64,000 bases of DNA from Thalassotalea euphylliae (GCF_003390375.1 NZ_QUOT01000001.1:1488001-1552000); one strand, 5' to 3'. Counted from the first letter of the stretch, positions 36,970-46,160 are shown. Notes: generated by a model not told the origin, from the letters alone. Translations and numbers: made by a program.

Positions 36970-37290
36970 AAACTGACAGCAATCCAGCACCTCATATTTT
37001 TCTGTTTCACTTTTTACATATTTTTGTATAAATGCCAAATCTTTGTGATGTTTGGCAACTCAAGAAATTTAGCGTGCCTGTAACTAGATAGCAGTATTCT
37101 ACCTAACGACAAAATGAGAACTTCAATTCAATTGAATTTGACAGTGTGAAAGTTTCGACTAACTTGCTATATAGGGAATAATAATAACCTTAATGCGCTT
37201 ATTCGTTCGTCACTCTCCTTTTCACGCCTTTTCATGACAAGAATGCGTATCACTAGGTATAAAACTCAACCTTTGTTTTAGGGAAGCTAA
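36970..37290. other. Intergenic region, 321 bp
   Basis: AT-rich spacer between the prepilin gene and the binding-protein gene. I see no gene, clear terminator or strong repeat. It probably holds the promoter of the following gene. Confidence 0.5.
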
Positions 37291-38055
37291 GTGGTTAATA
37301 AATTCTTGCTTGTAACAGCATTAGTACTTTTTTGTTGCAGTGCGACTGCTCATGAAAAGCTAGTGCTTCGCAGCGCGGTATCACCGGACTTTATTGACGG
37401 CCTGCATGCAAAGTATCTCAATTATATTGCCGAAAACTTAATGATGAAAATCGACATTAAACCGTTGTCGTTTTCACGTCGATTACGCGCTTTGCAAAAC
37501 GGTGAACTGGATATATTAGTCGGTTTGCAGGACTCTGCTGAACAGCAAGAAAACCTTATTTATATCGACCCACCCTACCAAATATTAGCCTCAACATTTT
37601 TTGTTCGCGCCCCAGAAAAATCTGCCCTGACAAATTACCAGGACCTAACTTCTAAACGTATTGCCATCACCGCTCAAGTTGCCTATTTCGATGAATTTGA
37701 TAACGATGAATCACTAGCTAAAGTAGAGGTAGACTCTTTGGAGCAAAAGATAAAATTGCTGATCAATCATCGCGTTGACACTTTTATTCACAATTACGAC
37801 AGCACCTTAGTTAATTTAAAAATATTAGCGCTTAGCGACCAGGTAAAACCAGCCATTTACCAACCTACAGATAAGCGAAAATACTATTTTGCGATAAGTC
37901 GACGTTCACAATTAATGCCTCACTTGGATCAACTTATGCGCGTGATAGAGAAAGGCGTTGCCAATGGCGCATTTATTGAAATTCGCGAGCAACATTACCG
38001 AGATTTGGCACTTCAAGCTAAGCCAACAGATTCATTAGCCATTGTTTTTAAGTAG
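37291..38055 (+). CDS. Periplasmic solute-binding protein, family 3
   Basis: 254 aa from GTG 37291 (GGGAA upstream). Signal peptide about 1-20 (ending ATA). The body is an SBP_bac_3 fold: LVLRSAVSPDF, a RRLRALQNGELDILVGL stretch that lists the ligand site, and FAISRRSQLMPHLDQLM. No permease or ATPase gene adjoins it, so it is likely a stand-alone sensor-type or orphan binding protein, common in Alteromonadales. Ligand unknown; amino-acid-like by family. Confidence 0.78.
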   Translation: MVNKFLLVTALVLFCCSATAHEKLVLRSAVSPDFIDGLHAKYLNYIAENLMMKIDIKPLSFSRRLRALQNGELDILVGLQDSAEQQENLIYIDPPYQILASTFFVRAPEKSALTNYQDLTSKRIAITAQVAYFDEFDNDESLAKVEVDSLEQKIKLLINHRVDTFIHNYDSTLVNLKILALSDQVKPAIYQPTDKRKYYFAISRRSQLMPHLDQLMRVIEKGVANGAFIEIREQHYRDLALQAKPTDSLAIVFK

Positions 38056-38218
38056 CGACGTTAAGTTACTAACTTAGATTTCAAGGAGAGCGGCATACTT
38101 TGGCTTTGTTTTTGATTGTCTTGCCACACTTTGCTCAGCGACAACTTATCGAAGTAAGAGAGAGCGTTTGAAAAACGAGAATGATGAAAGATGAATGAGT
38201 GAAAAGTAGGTAATGAAA

Positions 38219-38254
38219 AATGGAAACTAGCCACAACAATAACTAGTTTCCATT
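38219..38254 (-). terminator. Terminator of the SDR/enoyl-CoA hydratase operon
   Basis: AATGGAAACTAG (38219-38230) and CTAGTTTCCATT (38243-38254) form a 12-bp stem. On the minus strand it is followed by a short T run. Confidence 0.65.
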
Positions 38255-38300
38255 ATTGGATATCGCCTTTAGCTAAAAGACGATGGTAATAACTGAATGC

Positions 38301-39119
38301 TTAACTAGCATTCTGATCGAGCATATCTGATAGGTTGGCCATCAACCAAGTAGCACCAGACTGACTCCAACCACCATCAACAGGTAAAATAGCACCTGAA
38401 ATGTAGCCCGCTTGGTCACTGCCTAACATACCTGCCGCATTGGCAATATCATCAGGCGTTCCTTGACAACCAAGCGGAACCGATTTATCACACATTGCTT
38501 TTAACTCGGGCGTTGGTGTTAAGCGTTCCATCCCTTCTGTCCCAGCGATTGGCCCAGGCACAATTGAGTTAATACGGATGCCATCTTGCCCCCACTCCAT
38601 TGCTAAGCTGCGTGTCACCATATCCACACCAGCTTTTGCTGAACACACATGGGTTTGATGCATCATTGGCAGAAAAGCTTGCGGGGCAGAAATATTGATT
38701 ACGCTAGCGCCTGGCTTACGCAAATATTGATGGCTTGCTTTCATCACATGAAAGGTGCCCATGAGATCGATTTCAACCACAGAGCGGACCGCATTCACTG
38801 ACATGTCGTTAACACGTGCCGGGAAGTTACCTGCGGCACCAGAAACCAAGACATCGATGTCGCCGCCAAAGAAATCAACCACTTGAGCAAAGCCTGCACT
38901 TACATCATCAGCATTGCGTACATCAAAAGTCACCCCAAAAGCGTCTGCGCCTAAGGTTTTTAGTTGCTCCACCGCCGCGTCTACTTTTTCTTGCTTGCGT
39001 GAGGCTACCGCGATTTTCGCTCCCCAGCGCGCAAAAGCAAGGGCAACCCCTAAATTAATGCCACTGGTACCACCAACAACAAAAACGTTTTTACCTTGAT
39101 AGTTAAATTCGATACTCAT
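38301..39119 (-). CDS. SDR oxidoreductase, 2,4-dienoyl-CoA reductase (DECR2)-like
   Basis: 272 aa. NAD(P) motif VFVVGGTSGINLGVALAFA, then SGAAGNFPARV, VINISAPQ and SIVPGPIAGTEGMERL. The usual catalytic Tyr of YxxxK is Cys in HVCSAKAG. DECR2-type dienoyl-CoA reductases also lack that Tyr and share the GPIxGTEG motif, which is the reason for the call. It would use NADPH on an unsaturated acyl-CoA. The enoyl-CoA hydratase-like gene lies 26 bp upstream in the same operon. Confidence 0.8.
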   Translation of the reverse strand: MSIEFNYQGKNVFVVGGTSGINLGVALAFARWGAKIAVASRKQEKVDAAVEQLKTLGADAFGVTFDVRNADDVSAGFAQVVDFFGGDIDVLVSGAAGNFPARVNDMSVNAVRSVVEIDLMGTFHVMKASHQYLRKPGASVINISAPQAFLPMMHQTHVCSAKAGVDMVTRSLAMEWGQDGIRINSIVPGPIAGTEGMERLTPTPELKAMCDKSVPLGCQGTPDDIANAAGMLGSDQAGYISGAILPVDGGWSQSGATWLMANLSDMLDQNAS

Positions 39120-39145
39120 TTTATTATCCTTTTTAAAAGCTGGTG

Positions 39146-39862
39146 CTAAACCATCAACTGTAGGTTATCAATCAATGGTTTATTTTCTTCGTCAATGACC
39201 GCAATAATCTCTTTGTGCAAACGCTTTTTATGCTCGCCAAATATTGCGCGTTTTTTATCAAATCCTTGCGCGAACGCTAGTACTTTAGCTTGTAGATCTT
39301 CATTGTCATCACAGGCTTGCTCAATCACATGGTCGCTAGCCAATTCTGGTGCACCGACGCGGCGACCAGTCAGTTTCATCTCATTAAAGCGATAGTAAGG
39401 CATGGCTTTTTTCACAAATGCGATCATGCCGGGTAAAAACGGTATTGATAGATCAACTTCTGGAAAGCAGAAAAATCCACGATCGGAACGCATAAATCTA
39501 AAGTCACAAGCACATGATAAAATTGCGCCATTGCCAAATGCATGACCATTGATGGCGGCGATAACAGGGATTGGAAACAGCAAGAGTGTTTTAAATACTT
39601 CATCCATATCGTACATAAACGTTTGGATTTGCGCATATTGCTTTTGCTGCATTGCTGGCATTAGCCAGTCAGTATCAATGCCTAAACTCCAGCTCTTTTC
39701 ATCGCTTGAGCTAATGATCAGTGCTTTGTGGTTTTCATTTGCTAGCACAGCACTTAGTTGTGCCTTCATTTCTGCTGCGAACTCTGGGTTATGGCGATTC
39801 TCACCGTTATTCATGGTAAGAATCGCAACGCTACCATTGGTTTCTAGTGTTGTTAAACTCAT
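39146..39862 (-). CDS. Enoyl-CoA hydratase/isomerase family protein
   Basis: About 238 aa from ATG 39862; GTG at 39871 would add three residues. Crotonase motifs: VAILTMNNGENRHNPEF (CoA site), SWSLGIDTDW and the oxyanion loop VIAAINGHAFGNGAILSCACDFR. PEVDLSIPFLPGM follows where ECH enzymes have their Glu region; the second Glu of hydratases is not evident, so isomerase-type chemistry is more likely. It is first of a two-gene operon with the DECR2-like SDR, so both probably work on the same acyl-CoA. Confidence 0.82.
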   Translation of the reverse strand: MSLTTLETNGSVAILTMNNGENRHNPEFAAEMKAQLSAVLANENHKALIISSSDEKSWSLGIDTDWLMPAMQQKQYAQIQTFMYDMDEVFKTLLLFPIPVIAAINGHAFGNGAILSCACDFRFMRSDRGFFCFPEVDLSIPFLPGMIAFVKKAMPYYRFNEMKLTGRRVGAPELASDHVIEQACDDNEDLQAKVLAFAQGFDKKRAIFGEHKKRLHKEIIAVIDEENKPLIDNLQLMV

Positions 39863-40131
39863 TAGGCTCACTCTGTTATACGTTTTTAAATAATCATTCT
39901 AACGAGTTAAACAAGCGACGCAAACATTGAAAAATAGCACTAACAAGCTATTTGCCCCCACTGTATTTCTCAGTCACTGATATCGGCAAATGCACAGATA
40001 TATTCAAGGTAGTAATAATTTATAGGGTTAGAGAAGTTAAAGGTCCTGATACACCTAGAGTAGTGAGCAAACAATCACATCAGGGGAGAGCGATAACTTT
40101 CCCCAGTTAACATAGGCACTGTTGACCTTAA

Positions 40132-41103
40132 TTACTGATTAACTATGGTATTGCGTTGAGTACCTAAATCAATTTTGCCATCGTCACTGACAATACGTGC
40201 TTCAATATAATCGCCCGCTTTAAGGTACTCAGGGTTTTTAGCTTGTTTGCCAACAAAGGCTTTCCATTTAACGGCTTCAGGCAATAAGCCAAGCAGTTTA
40301 ACAATCGCTTTAGGTGGCACAGAGAGCGCACATCCGCCAGGTGAGCCGGTAAAAATCATATCCCCAGGTGCTAAGTCTTCTATTTGAGAGAGCTCAGTTA
40401 GGGTTTCATGAGGCTTGTAAATCATATTACTGCTATGATCTTGCTGTTTAAGCTCGCCATTGACCGTTAACGTCAAATTCAGTTGCTCAAGGTATTTCGT
40501 TTCATCATCGCTAAGCAGACATAAATAAGGTCCAGTTGGACAAAACGTTCGATAGCTCTTGCCTTTATAAAACTGTACTTGTGGAATTTGAATATCACGT
40601 GCAGTAACGTCGTGCACCATGACCACACCGGCAACATACTGGTGAATATTGTCGCGCGTCACCGTTACTGACTCTTTGATATCAGCACCTATAACAACAG
40701 CTAACTCTACTTCGTAATCAAGCAATTTGACGTGGCTTGGCTTGATAATATCTGACGCTGGGCCGGTAATGCTGGCATCTGATTTGTGAAATAGTGTGTT
40801 GTAGTCTTTAGCGTGGGGGTTCATCCCAGTTTCAACACGAGCAGCGGGATAATTTGAGCCTTGGCATAAAATGCGACACGGTTTTGTAATTGGCGACAGA
40901 ATTTCTATTTCTGTTTCATCGAGCAATTTATCTTGGTATTCGGTTAAATTACTTTGCATTTTAAAGGCAAGCTCTCGACCATCACGCAAAAAAGATTGGG
41001 TATCAGGACTGTCTACATCAATATCGTATAGGCCATTGTCCCAAACGGCCCAACCGAATTTTCCTGATGTTGTATTTTTGTATCTAGCAATATGACAGGG
41101 CAT
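40132..41103 (-). CDS. Fumarylacetoacetate hydrolase family protein
   Basis: 323 aa. The C-terminal FAH domain has the metal ligands in LLDYEVELAVVIG (ExE) and MVHDVTARD (Asp), plus FYKGKSY and GDMIFTGSPGGCA. The family splits C-C bonds of acylpyruvate-like or ring-cleavage products. It precedes the AraC-type regulator's target region and lies near acyl-CoA genes, so a catabolic role is likely. Substrate unknown. Confidence 0.85.
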   Translation of the reverse strand: MPCHIARYKNTTSGKFGWAVWDNGLYDIDVDSPDTQSFLRDGRELAFKMQSNLTEYQDKLLDETEIEILSPITKPCRILCQGSNYPAARVETGMNPHAKDYNTLFHKSDASITGPASDIIKPSHVKLLDYEVELAVVIGADIKESVTVTRDNIHQYVAGVVMVHDVTARDIQIPQVQFYKGKSYRTFCPTGPYLCLLSDDETKYLEQLNLTLTVNGELKQQDHSSNMIYKPHETLTELSQIEDLAPGDMIFTGSPGGCALSVPPKAIVKLLGLLPEAVKWKAFVGKQAKNPEYLKAGDYIEARIVSDDGKIDLGTQRNTIVNQ

Positions 41104-41129
41104 AGTGTTTCTCTTTTATTTTAGTATTT

Positions 41130-41291
41130 ATACCAATTTCAATAAATACTTGATCATTTTGGCTGGTTAAAACGCCCATAAACTGCGTTGTTATTTTTGA
41201 AATTAGAACAACTAGTTAACAAAAAATAACGCCTTGTTTATGAACCTTTTTCCTACGCCATAATCGTTCAAATAATTAATTCAATTGGTAT
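41130..41291. repeat. 162-bp MITE-like inverted-repeat element
   Basis: It begins ATACCAATTTCAATAAATAC (41130) and ends ATTCAATTGGTAT (41291), so the ends are imperfect inverted repeats. Internal arms ATAAACTGCGTTGTTATTTT and AAAATAACGCCTTGTTTAT also pair, folding the whole unit into a long hairpin. It shares its end sequence with the element at 1-179. It has no coding capacity. Confidence 0.6.
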
Positions 41292-41361
41292 TATTGATAT
41301 TTGTAGTTGTTGCTTGTAACGGTTACCAATATGTAAAGTGCTTAATGGTGTTTACTACTGG

Positions 41362-42411
41362 CTAGTGTTGAACTTCGCTATCTTTTACTAACGGCTGAGT
41401 TTGTGCCGCTCTCATCTGCGCTGGCGATACTCCCCACCACTTTTTAAAGGCTCTTAAAAAGCTCGCAGACTCAGAATAATCAAGCCTAGTTGCGACTACT
41501 TTGACTGGCAACGAAGCCGCGAGTAGTAACTCCTTTGCCAGCGTCATCTTGGTATCCATCACCACCGCCTTGAAGTTATGGTTTTCCTCCTGTAACCGTC
41601 TTTTTAATGTGCGGTCACTGATAAACAAGGAATGAGCGACGTCAGTTAACTTAGGCGAAAAATTCTTTTCTTGTAGAATGTAATTGCGAACTTTTTGTGC
41701 GAAACCACCAAATTTATTGGTTTCATTAAGAATGCGCTGACACTCACTGAGAAAATGACTATGGGCAATGGGATCGGTATTAGTAACGGGTAAATCAAGT
41801 AGTTCTTTAGAGGCGATTAACGCATAAAACGGTTGCTTGCCCCTGACTTTCAAACCAGAAATTGCAGTCAACTCTTGCTCATAATGAGGGTCTGAAAACG
41901 GCAACTGTAGTTCAAAATCAGACATGTCATAATCAGGACTCATCTCGCGCAGAAAACGCAGCGTCATATAAAAGTATCGCTCAAAGGTAAATCGGTGAAT
42001 CGCCGCAGGCAAATGTTCCATATCAAGTATAAATGCAACACGGCCGAGGCTTTCTCGAAAACTCACCCGAGAGAGTAGAATAGACACCTCAGAAAAGCTC
42101 GCCATCGCCTCTAAAGCGGAGCGCACGGTTGGGCTTGTTAATATTGCTAACCCCAAAACCCCAAAGTTGGTGACATCTAATGCCTGTGCAGCTTTTACGC
42201 CATAACCCGCCTGTTTAGGCAGCACTTCAACCGCTCTTGCAATAACTTCAATTTCAGTTTGATTAGGGATATCAACATCTGTATTTAGCATTTGATTGAT
42301 GTCTATCGCTGTATCACCAAAACACTGTGCTAAGTCTATGCCATTCGTTTCTAAAATATTGGCAATTGCTTGAATAGTCAGATTGGCTCGTCTGTTATCT
42401 TTCCACGACAT
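41362..42411 (-). CDS. AraC-family regulator with arabinose-binding-like N-terminal domain
   Basis: 349 aa. The N-terminal about 200 residues are of the Arabinose_bd type (AQALDVTNFGVLGLAILTSP). The C-terminal helix-turn-helix has LTDVAHSLFISDRTLKRRLQ, VVATRLDYSESASFLRAFKK and GVSPAQMR. OruR/ArgR-like members control catabolic genes with small-molecule inducers. It sits between the FAH gene and the SCP2/TauD genes, all on the same strand, so it may control one or both groups. Confidence 0.85.
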   Translation of the reverse strand: MSWKDNRRANLTIQAIANILETNGIDLAQCFGDTAIDINQMLNTDVDIPNQTEIEVIARAVEVLPKQAGYGVKAAQALDVTNFGVLGLAILTSPTVRSALEAMASFSEVSILLSRVSFRESLGRVAFILDMEHLPAAIHRFTFERYFYMTLRFLREMSPDYDMSDFELQLPFSDPHYEQELTAISGLKVRGKQPFYALIASKELLDLPVTNTDPIAHSHFLSECQRILNETNKFGGFAQKVRNYILQEKNFSPKLTDVAHSLFISDRTLKRRLQEENHNFKAVVMDTKMTLAKELLLAASLPVKVVATRLDYSESASFLRAFKKWWGVSPAQMRAAQTQPLVKDSEVQH

Positions 42412-42714
42412 AGCGGTTCTGTTTACCTCAGTGTTTAGTCAGGTTGGTCAGCAGTTTAAGCTGAAATATTAATGCATTGAAGCCAATCAACCTTAAGCGT
42501 TTGGCATAACGAGGGAAGTAAGTGTTATTTGATGAATATTTACTATAGACATCAAGTATTGCTGATTAAACAAAGAACGTTTGTTACCAACGAATATTAA
42601 GGTTTGAGCCCGTTTACAAAAGCACTAAACAAAACCGTAACGTGCTTTTCTAAACTTGCTCAAACCTTAAATTGATAGCGCAAAGCAAACGGCGCTAAAT
42701 GCGCCGTATATCAA
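42412..42714. other. Intergenic region, 303 bp, with nested inverted repeat
   Basis: It holds the promoter of the AraC gene and the structure at 42597-42670. No gene was seen. Confidence 0.6.
42597..42670. terminator. Long nested inverted repeat after the SCP2 gene, possible terminator
   Basis: The outer arms TTAAGGTTTGAGC (42597-42609) and GCTCAAACCTTAA (42658-42670) are perfect. The inner arms AAAAGCAC (42618-42625) and GTGCTTTT (42642-42649) are perfect too, with GTTTA/TAAAC between them. Together they make an almost continuous stem of about 27-29 bp with a 16-nt loop. It lies 45 bp beyond the SCP2 stop. It lacks a clear T tract, so it may protect the mRNA end or be a mobile repeat instead. 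Confidence 0.5.
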
Positions 42715-42999
42715 TTAAAATAGGCCTTGAACGCTAACAGCAACCGATGTATCGCCTTCAACTTCAACATCGCCTTCCATTACCGCGCTCATCGCATCGG
42801 TTTCACCAGCCATGATCTCTTTCATGGTATCAAGTGACATGGTGATTGTGCACGACGCATCTTTGTCTTCGGCAACTACTTCTTTGTTGTGAACATGAAT
42901 AACACCCGCATCACCAATTTTAAATTTAACCGATGAAGGGAAGCCACCAAACTTGTCAACAGCTGGGATTAGAGCGTCAATTAATTCTTGTGTAGTCAT
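42715..42999 (-). CDS. SCP2 sterol-carrier-like domain protein
   Basis: 94 aa, a stand-alone SCP2 domain: VKFKIGDAGVIHVHNKEVV, then DASCTITMSLDTMKEIMAGE and the closing MEGDVEVEGD. Such proteins bind hydrophobic lipids or acyl-CoA. It follows the TauD-like gene by 33 bp, probably one transcript. With the acyl-CoA enzymes nearby it may carry a lipid-like substrate. Confidence 0.85.
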   Translation of the reverse strand: MTTQELIDALIPAVDKFGGFPSSVKFKIGDAGVIHVHNKEVVAEDKDASCTITMSLDTMKEIMAGETDAMSAVMEGDVEVEGDTSVAVSVQGLF

Positions 43000-43032
43000 T
43001 GTTGTAACCTTAATTCTTCTTTCTAATTGATA

Positions 43033-43896
43033 TTATGATAACGAGAATGGACGACCGTCTTTCTCTGAGATTGTTGTGCGATGCAATTCGCGGCGGTAGC
43101 CTTCGTAACCACCAGTCGCTTTATGTAAAACACTGCGGTTATCCCACATCACCAACATGTCCTTTTCCCATTTATGAGCATAAACGAATTGCTCTTGAAC
43201 TTGCCAGCGCTGTAGCTCCATAATCAAGCTCATTGCTTCTTTTTGCGGCATATCTGATACACCAATAATGTAGGCGATTGCTGAGCCGTATATTGATTCT
43301 TTGCCACTTACTGGGTGTTTAAGGATAAATGGATGTGTTTCTTGCTCTAATGCTTCATCAGATGCAACCACTTCCATACTCTTGCTCTTGTACTTATCGC
43401 CGTAAGAACCTTTTTTCGAGTACCCCATTTTCGCGGAATGAATCGCTAACTGCCCTTCTAAACGACTGCGCAGTTCTTCCGGCATTTCCTCTAATGCCAA
43501 CACTTGGTTAGCAAATAAAGTATCACCGCCGACTGGTGGTATTTCGATGCTGTACAAGCAAGTTGCAAATGGAGGGTTCGATTTAAACGTCCAGTCTGCA
43601 TGCCAAATCTCTGCAAAGATTGCTGCGGTTTCGTCAGCTTCACGCTGAATCGCGATCATATGTTCACGACCTGGCAGCGACTTAACAAAAGGATCTATCG
43701 CCAGATCACCAAATGACGCGGATACACGCTCTAAGTCATCATCTGATAACTGTTGATCACGGAAAATAATAACGTGGTGTTCGCCCCAAGCTTGGCGAAT
43801 TTCTTCAATCTGCTCATCACTCAAAGGCTGAGTTAAATCGACGCCCCCGATGTATGCGCCACAAGCTTCACCCGTGGGGGTAACTGTAATGCCCAT
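43033..43896 (-). CDS. TauD/TfdA-family Fe(II)/2-oxoglutarate dioxygenase
   Basis: 287 aa. The HxD...H iron triad is HADW (about His119, Asp121) and a distal His in WDNRSVLHKATGGY; the 2-oxoglutarate Arg lies in YRRELHRTT. Start motif GEACGAYIGGVDLTQPLSDE is typical. Members hydroxylate sulfonates, aryloxyacids or lipids-like acids. Substrate unknown; the partner SCP2 gene suggests a hydrophobic one. Confidence 0.87.
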   Translation of the reverse strand: MGITVTPTGEACGAYIGGVDLTQPLSDEQIEEIRQAWGEHHVIIFRDQQLSDDDLERVSASFGDLAIDPFVKSLPGREHMIAIQREADETAAIFAEIWHADWTFKSNPPFATCLYSIEIPPVGGDTLFANQVLALEEMPEELRSRLEGQLAIHSAKMGYSKKGSYGDKYKSKSMEVVASDEALEQETHPFILKHPVSGKESIYGSAIAYIIGVSDMPQKEAMSLIMELQRWQVQEQFVYAHKWEKDMLVMWDNRSVLHKATGGYEGYRRELHRTTISEKDGRPFSLS

Positions 43897-44131
43897 AATG
43901 CACTCCTGTTGTTCACTTTTTATAATAGTTGCTTAATTACCATAATAGAAAGTTAATTCACGAGACATGACACATTAGGCCACACAATTGATACATTAGG
44001 CCAACCAGTACAGAAAAAAAACAAAAATAGCAGGGAATTTTGGCTTATTGTGTGGATAAAAATGCTATTAAGTATATGAATAGCGAATAGATATTATGCT
44101 GTGAATAAAGATGAGAATAAATATTGGCAAT

Positions 44132-44160
44132 AAAAAACCCGAGCTGTGCTCGGGTTTTTT
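44132..44160 (-). terminator. Terminator of the rpsP-rimM-trmD-rplS operon
   Basis: AAAAAACCCGAG, loop CTGTG, CTCGGGTTTTTT: a perfect 12-bp stem with A and T runs, about 35 bp beyond rplS. Confidence 0.9.
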
Positions 44161-44194
44161 CTGGGGTATAAAAGTAATACTTTTAGAGTAAAAG

Positions 44195-44548
44195 TTACTT
44201 CTTCGCCAACTTCTCTTTGATACGCGCAGAACGACCAGAGCGCTCGCGTAAGTAGTAAAGTTTAGATTGACGAACATCACCGCGGCGTTTAACTGCAATA
44301 GAGTCAACTAATGGGCTATGTGTCTGGAATACACGCTCAACGCCTACACCGTTCGAAATCTTGCGAACAGTGAAAGCTGAATGTAAACCACGGTTTTTAA
44401 TCGCGATAACAACACCTTCAAATGCTTGAAGACGCTCTTTATCACCTTCTTTAACTTTTACTTGTACAACAACTGTGTCACCTTGCGCGAACGCAGGTAA
44501 GTCAGTTTTCATTTGCTCTTGTTCAAGAGCTTTAATAATGTTACTCAT
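44195..44548 (-). CDS. rplS: 50S ribosomal protein L19
   Basis: 117 aa, full family length. FAQGDTVVVQVKVKEGDKERLQ and VRKISNGVGVERVFQTHSP are the L19 core. It lies at the 30S-50S interface. Last gene of the conserved rpsP-rimM-trmD-rplS operon, 12 bp after trmD. Confidence 0.97.
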   Translation of the reverse strand: MSNIIKALEQEQMKTDLPAFAQGDTVVVQVKVKEGDKERLQAFEGVVIAIKNRGLHSAFTVRKISNGVGVERVFQTHSPLVDSIAVKRRGDVRQSKLYYLRERSGRSARIKEKLAKK

Positions 44549-44560
44549 AATTACCTCTTC

Positions 44561-45349
44561 CTAGGATTCACGGTCAGTTGCTTCACGCTTAATTTGCTTC
44601 AGCATTTCAGTCTGTTCTGCCGTCAGAGCTAGGTCAGTTAAAAGTTCTGGTCGCCTGTGCCAAGTTCTTTCCAGTGACTGAAACTGTCGCCATTGTCGGA
44701 TATGTTCGTGATTACCACTTAACAACACCTTAGGTACCGCTTTCTCATTTTCAGAGCCAGCATCTAATACTTCTGGTCTTGTATAGTGTGGGCAATCAAG
44801 TAAACCATCAGAAAACGAGTCTTGCTCGGCTGATAGTTCATGCCCTAGCACGCCGGGAACAAATCTTGCGACCGCGTCAATTACATTCATCGCTGGTAGT
44901 TCACCGCCACTTAAAATGTAATCGCCCACTGACCACTCTTCGTCAATATCTGACTCGATGATCCGCTCGTCAATTCCTTCGTAACGTCCTGCCACAAAAA
45001 TCAGGCAGTCGTCTTGTGCTAATTCACTCACGCCAACTTGGTCTAGTTTCCGGCCTTGCGGTGATAAGTAAATCACCTTAGCGTTGCGTCCCTCTGCTTT
45101 TGCTTTCGCTTTGGCAGCATGTATCGCATCGCGCAGCGGTTGCACCATCATTAACATGCCCGGTCCGCCGCCATAAGGTCGGTCGTCCACAGTGCGATGT
45201 TTATCATGGGTAAAGTCTCTTGGATTCCACGAATGAAATTCAATTAAGCCTTTACGAATCGCTCGGCCTGTCACCCCATACTGTGTAATGGCATCAAACA
45301 TTTCTGGAAAAAGGCTAATCACCCCAATCCACATTTTGCTGCTTGTCAC
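44561..45349 (-). CDS. trmD: tRNA (guanine-N1)-methyltransferase
   Basis: 262 aa from GTG 45349; ATG 45334 (MWIGVISLFPEMF) would give the more usual start. SPOUT-fold motifs include PYGGGPGMLMMVQPL, FVAGRYEGIDERI and SVGDYILSGGELPAMNVIDA. It makes m1G37 in tRNAs with SAM and prevents frameshifts. Third gene of the operon, 3 bp after rimM. Confidence 0.96.
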   Translation of the reverse strand: MTSSKMWIGVISLFPEMFDAITQYGVTGRAIRKGLIEFHSWNPRDFTHDKHRTVDDRPYGGGPGMLMMVQPLRDAIHAAKAKAKAEGRNAKVIYLSPQGRKLDQVGVSELAQDDCLIFVAGRYEGIDERIIESDIDEEWSVGDYILSGGELPAMNVIDAVARFVPGVLGHELSAEQDSFSDGLLDCPHYTRPEVLDAGSENEKAVPKVLLSGNHEHIRQWRQFQSLERTWHRRPELLTDLALTAEQTEMLKQIKREATDRES

Positions 45350-45352
45350 AGT

Positions 45353-45874
45353 TTAAAAACCTGGGTCCCAGTCAACACAAATTTGTTTCGTTTCATTGCT
45401 TACCGAGACAATTACTTGGTCAAAAATATACGGGATTAACCGCTCTTTTTTCCCGAAGCCGTCGTTGCGGTTCGCTTTAACAACCAGTACGTCGTTAGCG
45501 CCAGTTTCCATAATATCGGTGACTTCGCCTAGGTTATAACCTTTGTCGGTCACGACACTCATACCAATTAAATCACGCCAGTAAAACTCACCTTCCGGTA
45601 ACTCTGGTAATAGTGATTCATCAACAAATATTTCAGAATGTACTAAGCTTTGAGCTTGGTCGCGATCTTCCACATCTGCTAGTTTGGCAATTAAGCCGTT
45701 ATTATGTTTGCGCCAATCAACAATTTCTGCTGATTGTTCTTTACCACCTAATTTTAATGACCAAGGTGAATAGTCAAAAATAGCTTGAGGATCTTCAGTA
45801 AAGCTGTGAACTTTTACCCAGCCCTTGATACCGTAAACTGCGCCTACTTTACCCAGGAGGATTTTTTCACTCAT
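45353..45874 (-). CDS. rimM: Ribosome maturation factor RimM
   Basis: 173 aa from ATG 45874 (GGTGAG just upstream); GTG 45883 or TTG 45886 would add a few residues. N-terminal RimM domain LLGKVGAVYGIKGWVKVHSF and C-terminal PRC barrel YWRDLIGMSVV. It helps 30S head assembly together with S19. In the operon it stands between rpsP and trmD. Confidence 0.95.
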   Translation of the reverse strand: MSEKILLGKVGAVYGIKGWVKVHSFTEDPQAIFDYSPWSLKLGGKEQSAEIVDWRKHNNGLIAKLADVEDRDQAQSLVHSEIFVDESLLPELPEGEFYWRDLIGMSVVTDKGYNLGEVTDIMETGANDVLVVKANRNDGFGKKERLIPYIFDQVIVSVSNETKQICVDWDPGF

Positions 45875-45911
45875 ATCACTCACCAATACATCCTAAAACT
45901 TACTAACTTAA

Positions 45912-46160
45912 TTAAGCAGCTGCTTGAGCGTCTTTAACTAACTTAGCCACACGATCAGATAGACCAGCACCTTGACCAACCCAGTGGTTGATACGATCTA
46001 GGTCTAAGCGTAATTTTTCAGCTTGACCTTGTGCTGTTGGGTTGAAGAAACCTACTTTCTCGATGAAACGACCATCGCGAGAGTTACGGCTATCTGCAAC
46101 AACAACCTGATAGAATGGACGCTTCTTCGCGCCACCACGAGCTAAACGAATGGTAACCAT
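45912..46160 (-). CDS. rpsP: 30S ribosomal protein S16
   Basis: 82 aa from ATG 46160, with AGAGG eight bases upstream; a longer frame to 46274 has no family support. MVTIRLARGGAKKRPFYQVV is the S16 start. First gene of the rpsP-rimM-trmD-rplS operon. Confidence 0.96.
   Translation of the reverse strand: MVTIRLARGGAKKRPFYQVVVADSRNSRDGRFIEKVGFFNPTAQGQAEKLRLDLDRINHWVGQGAGLSDRVAKLVKDAQAAA

Noticed and set aside
44051..44059. Single DnaA box TGTGGATAA
   Set aside because: Isolated match; single boxes also lie inside genes at 15909 and 32356, so chance is the simple explanation.
44068..44307. 79-codon minus-strand frame over the rplS end
   Set aside because: It is out of frame with rplS and spans the operon terminator.
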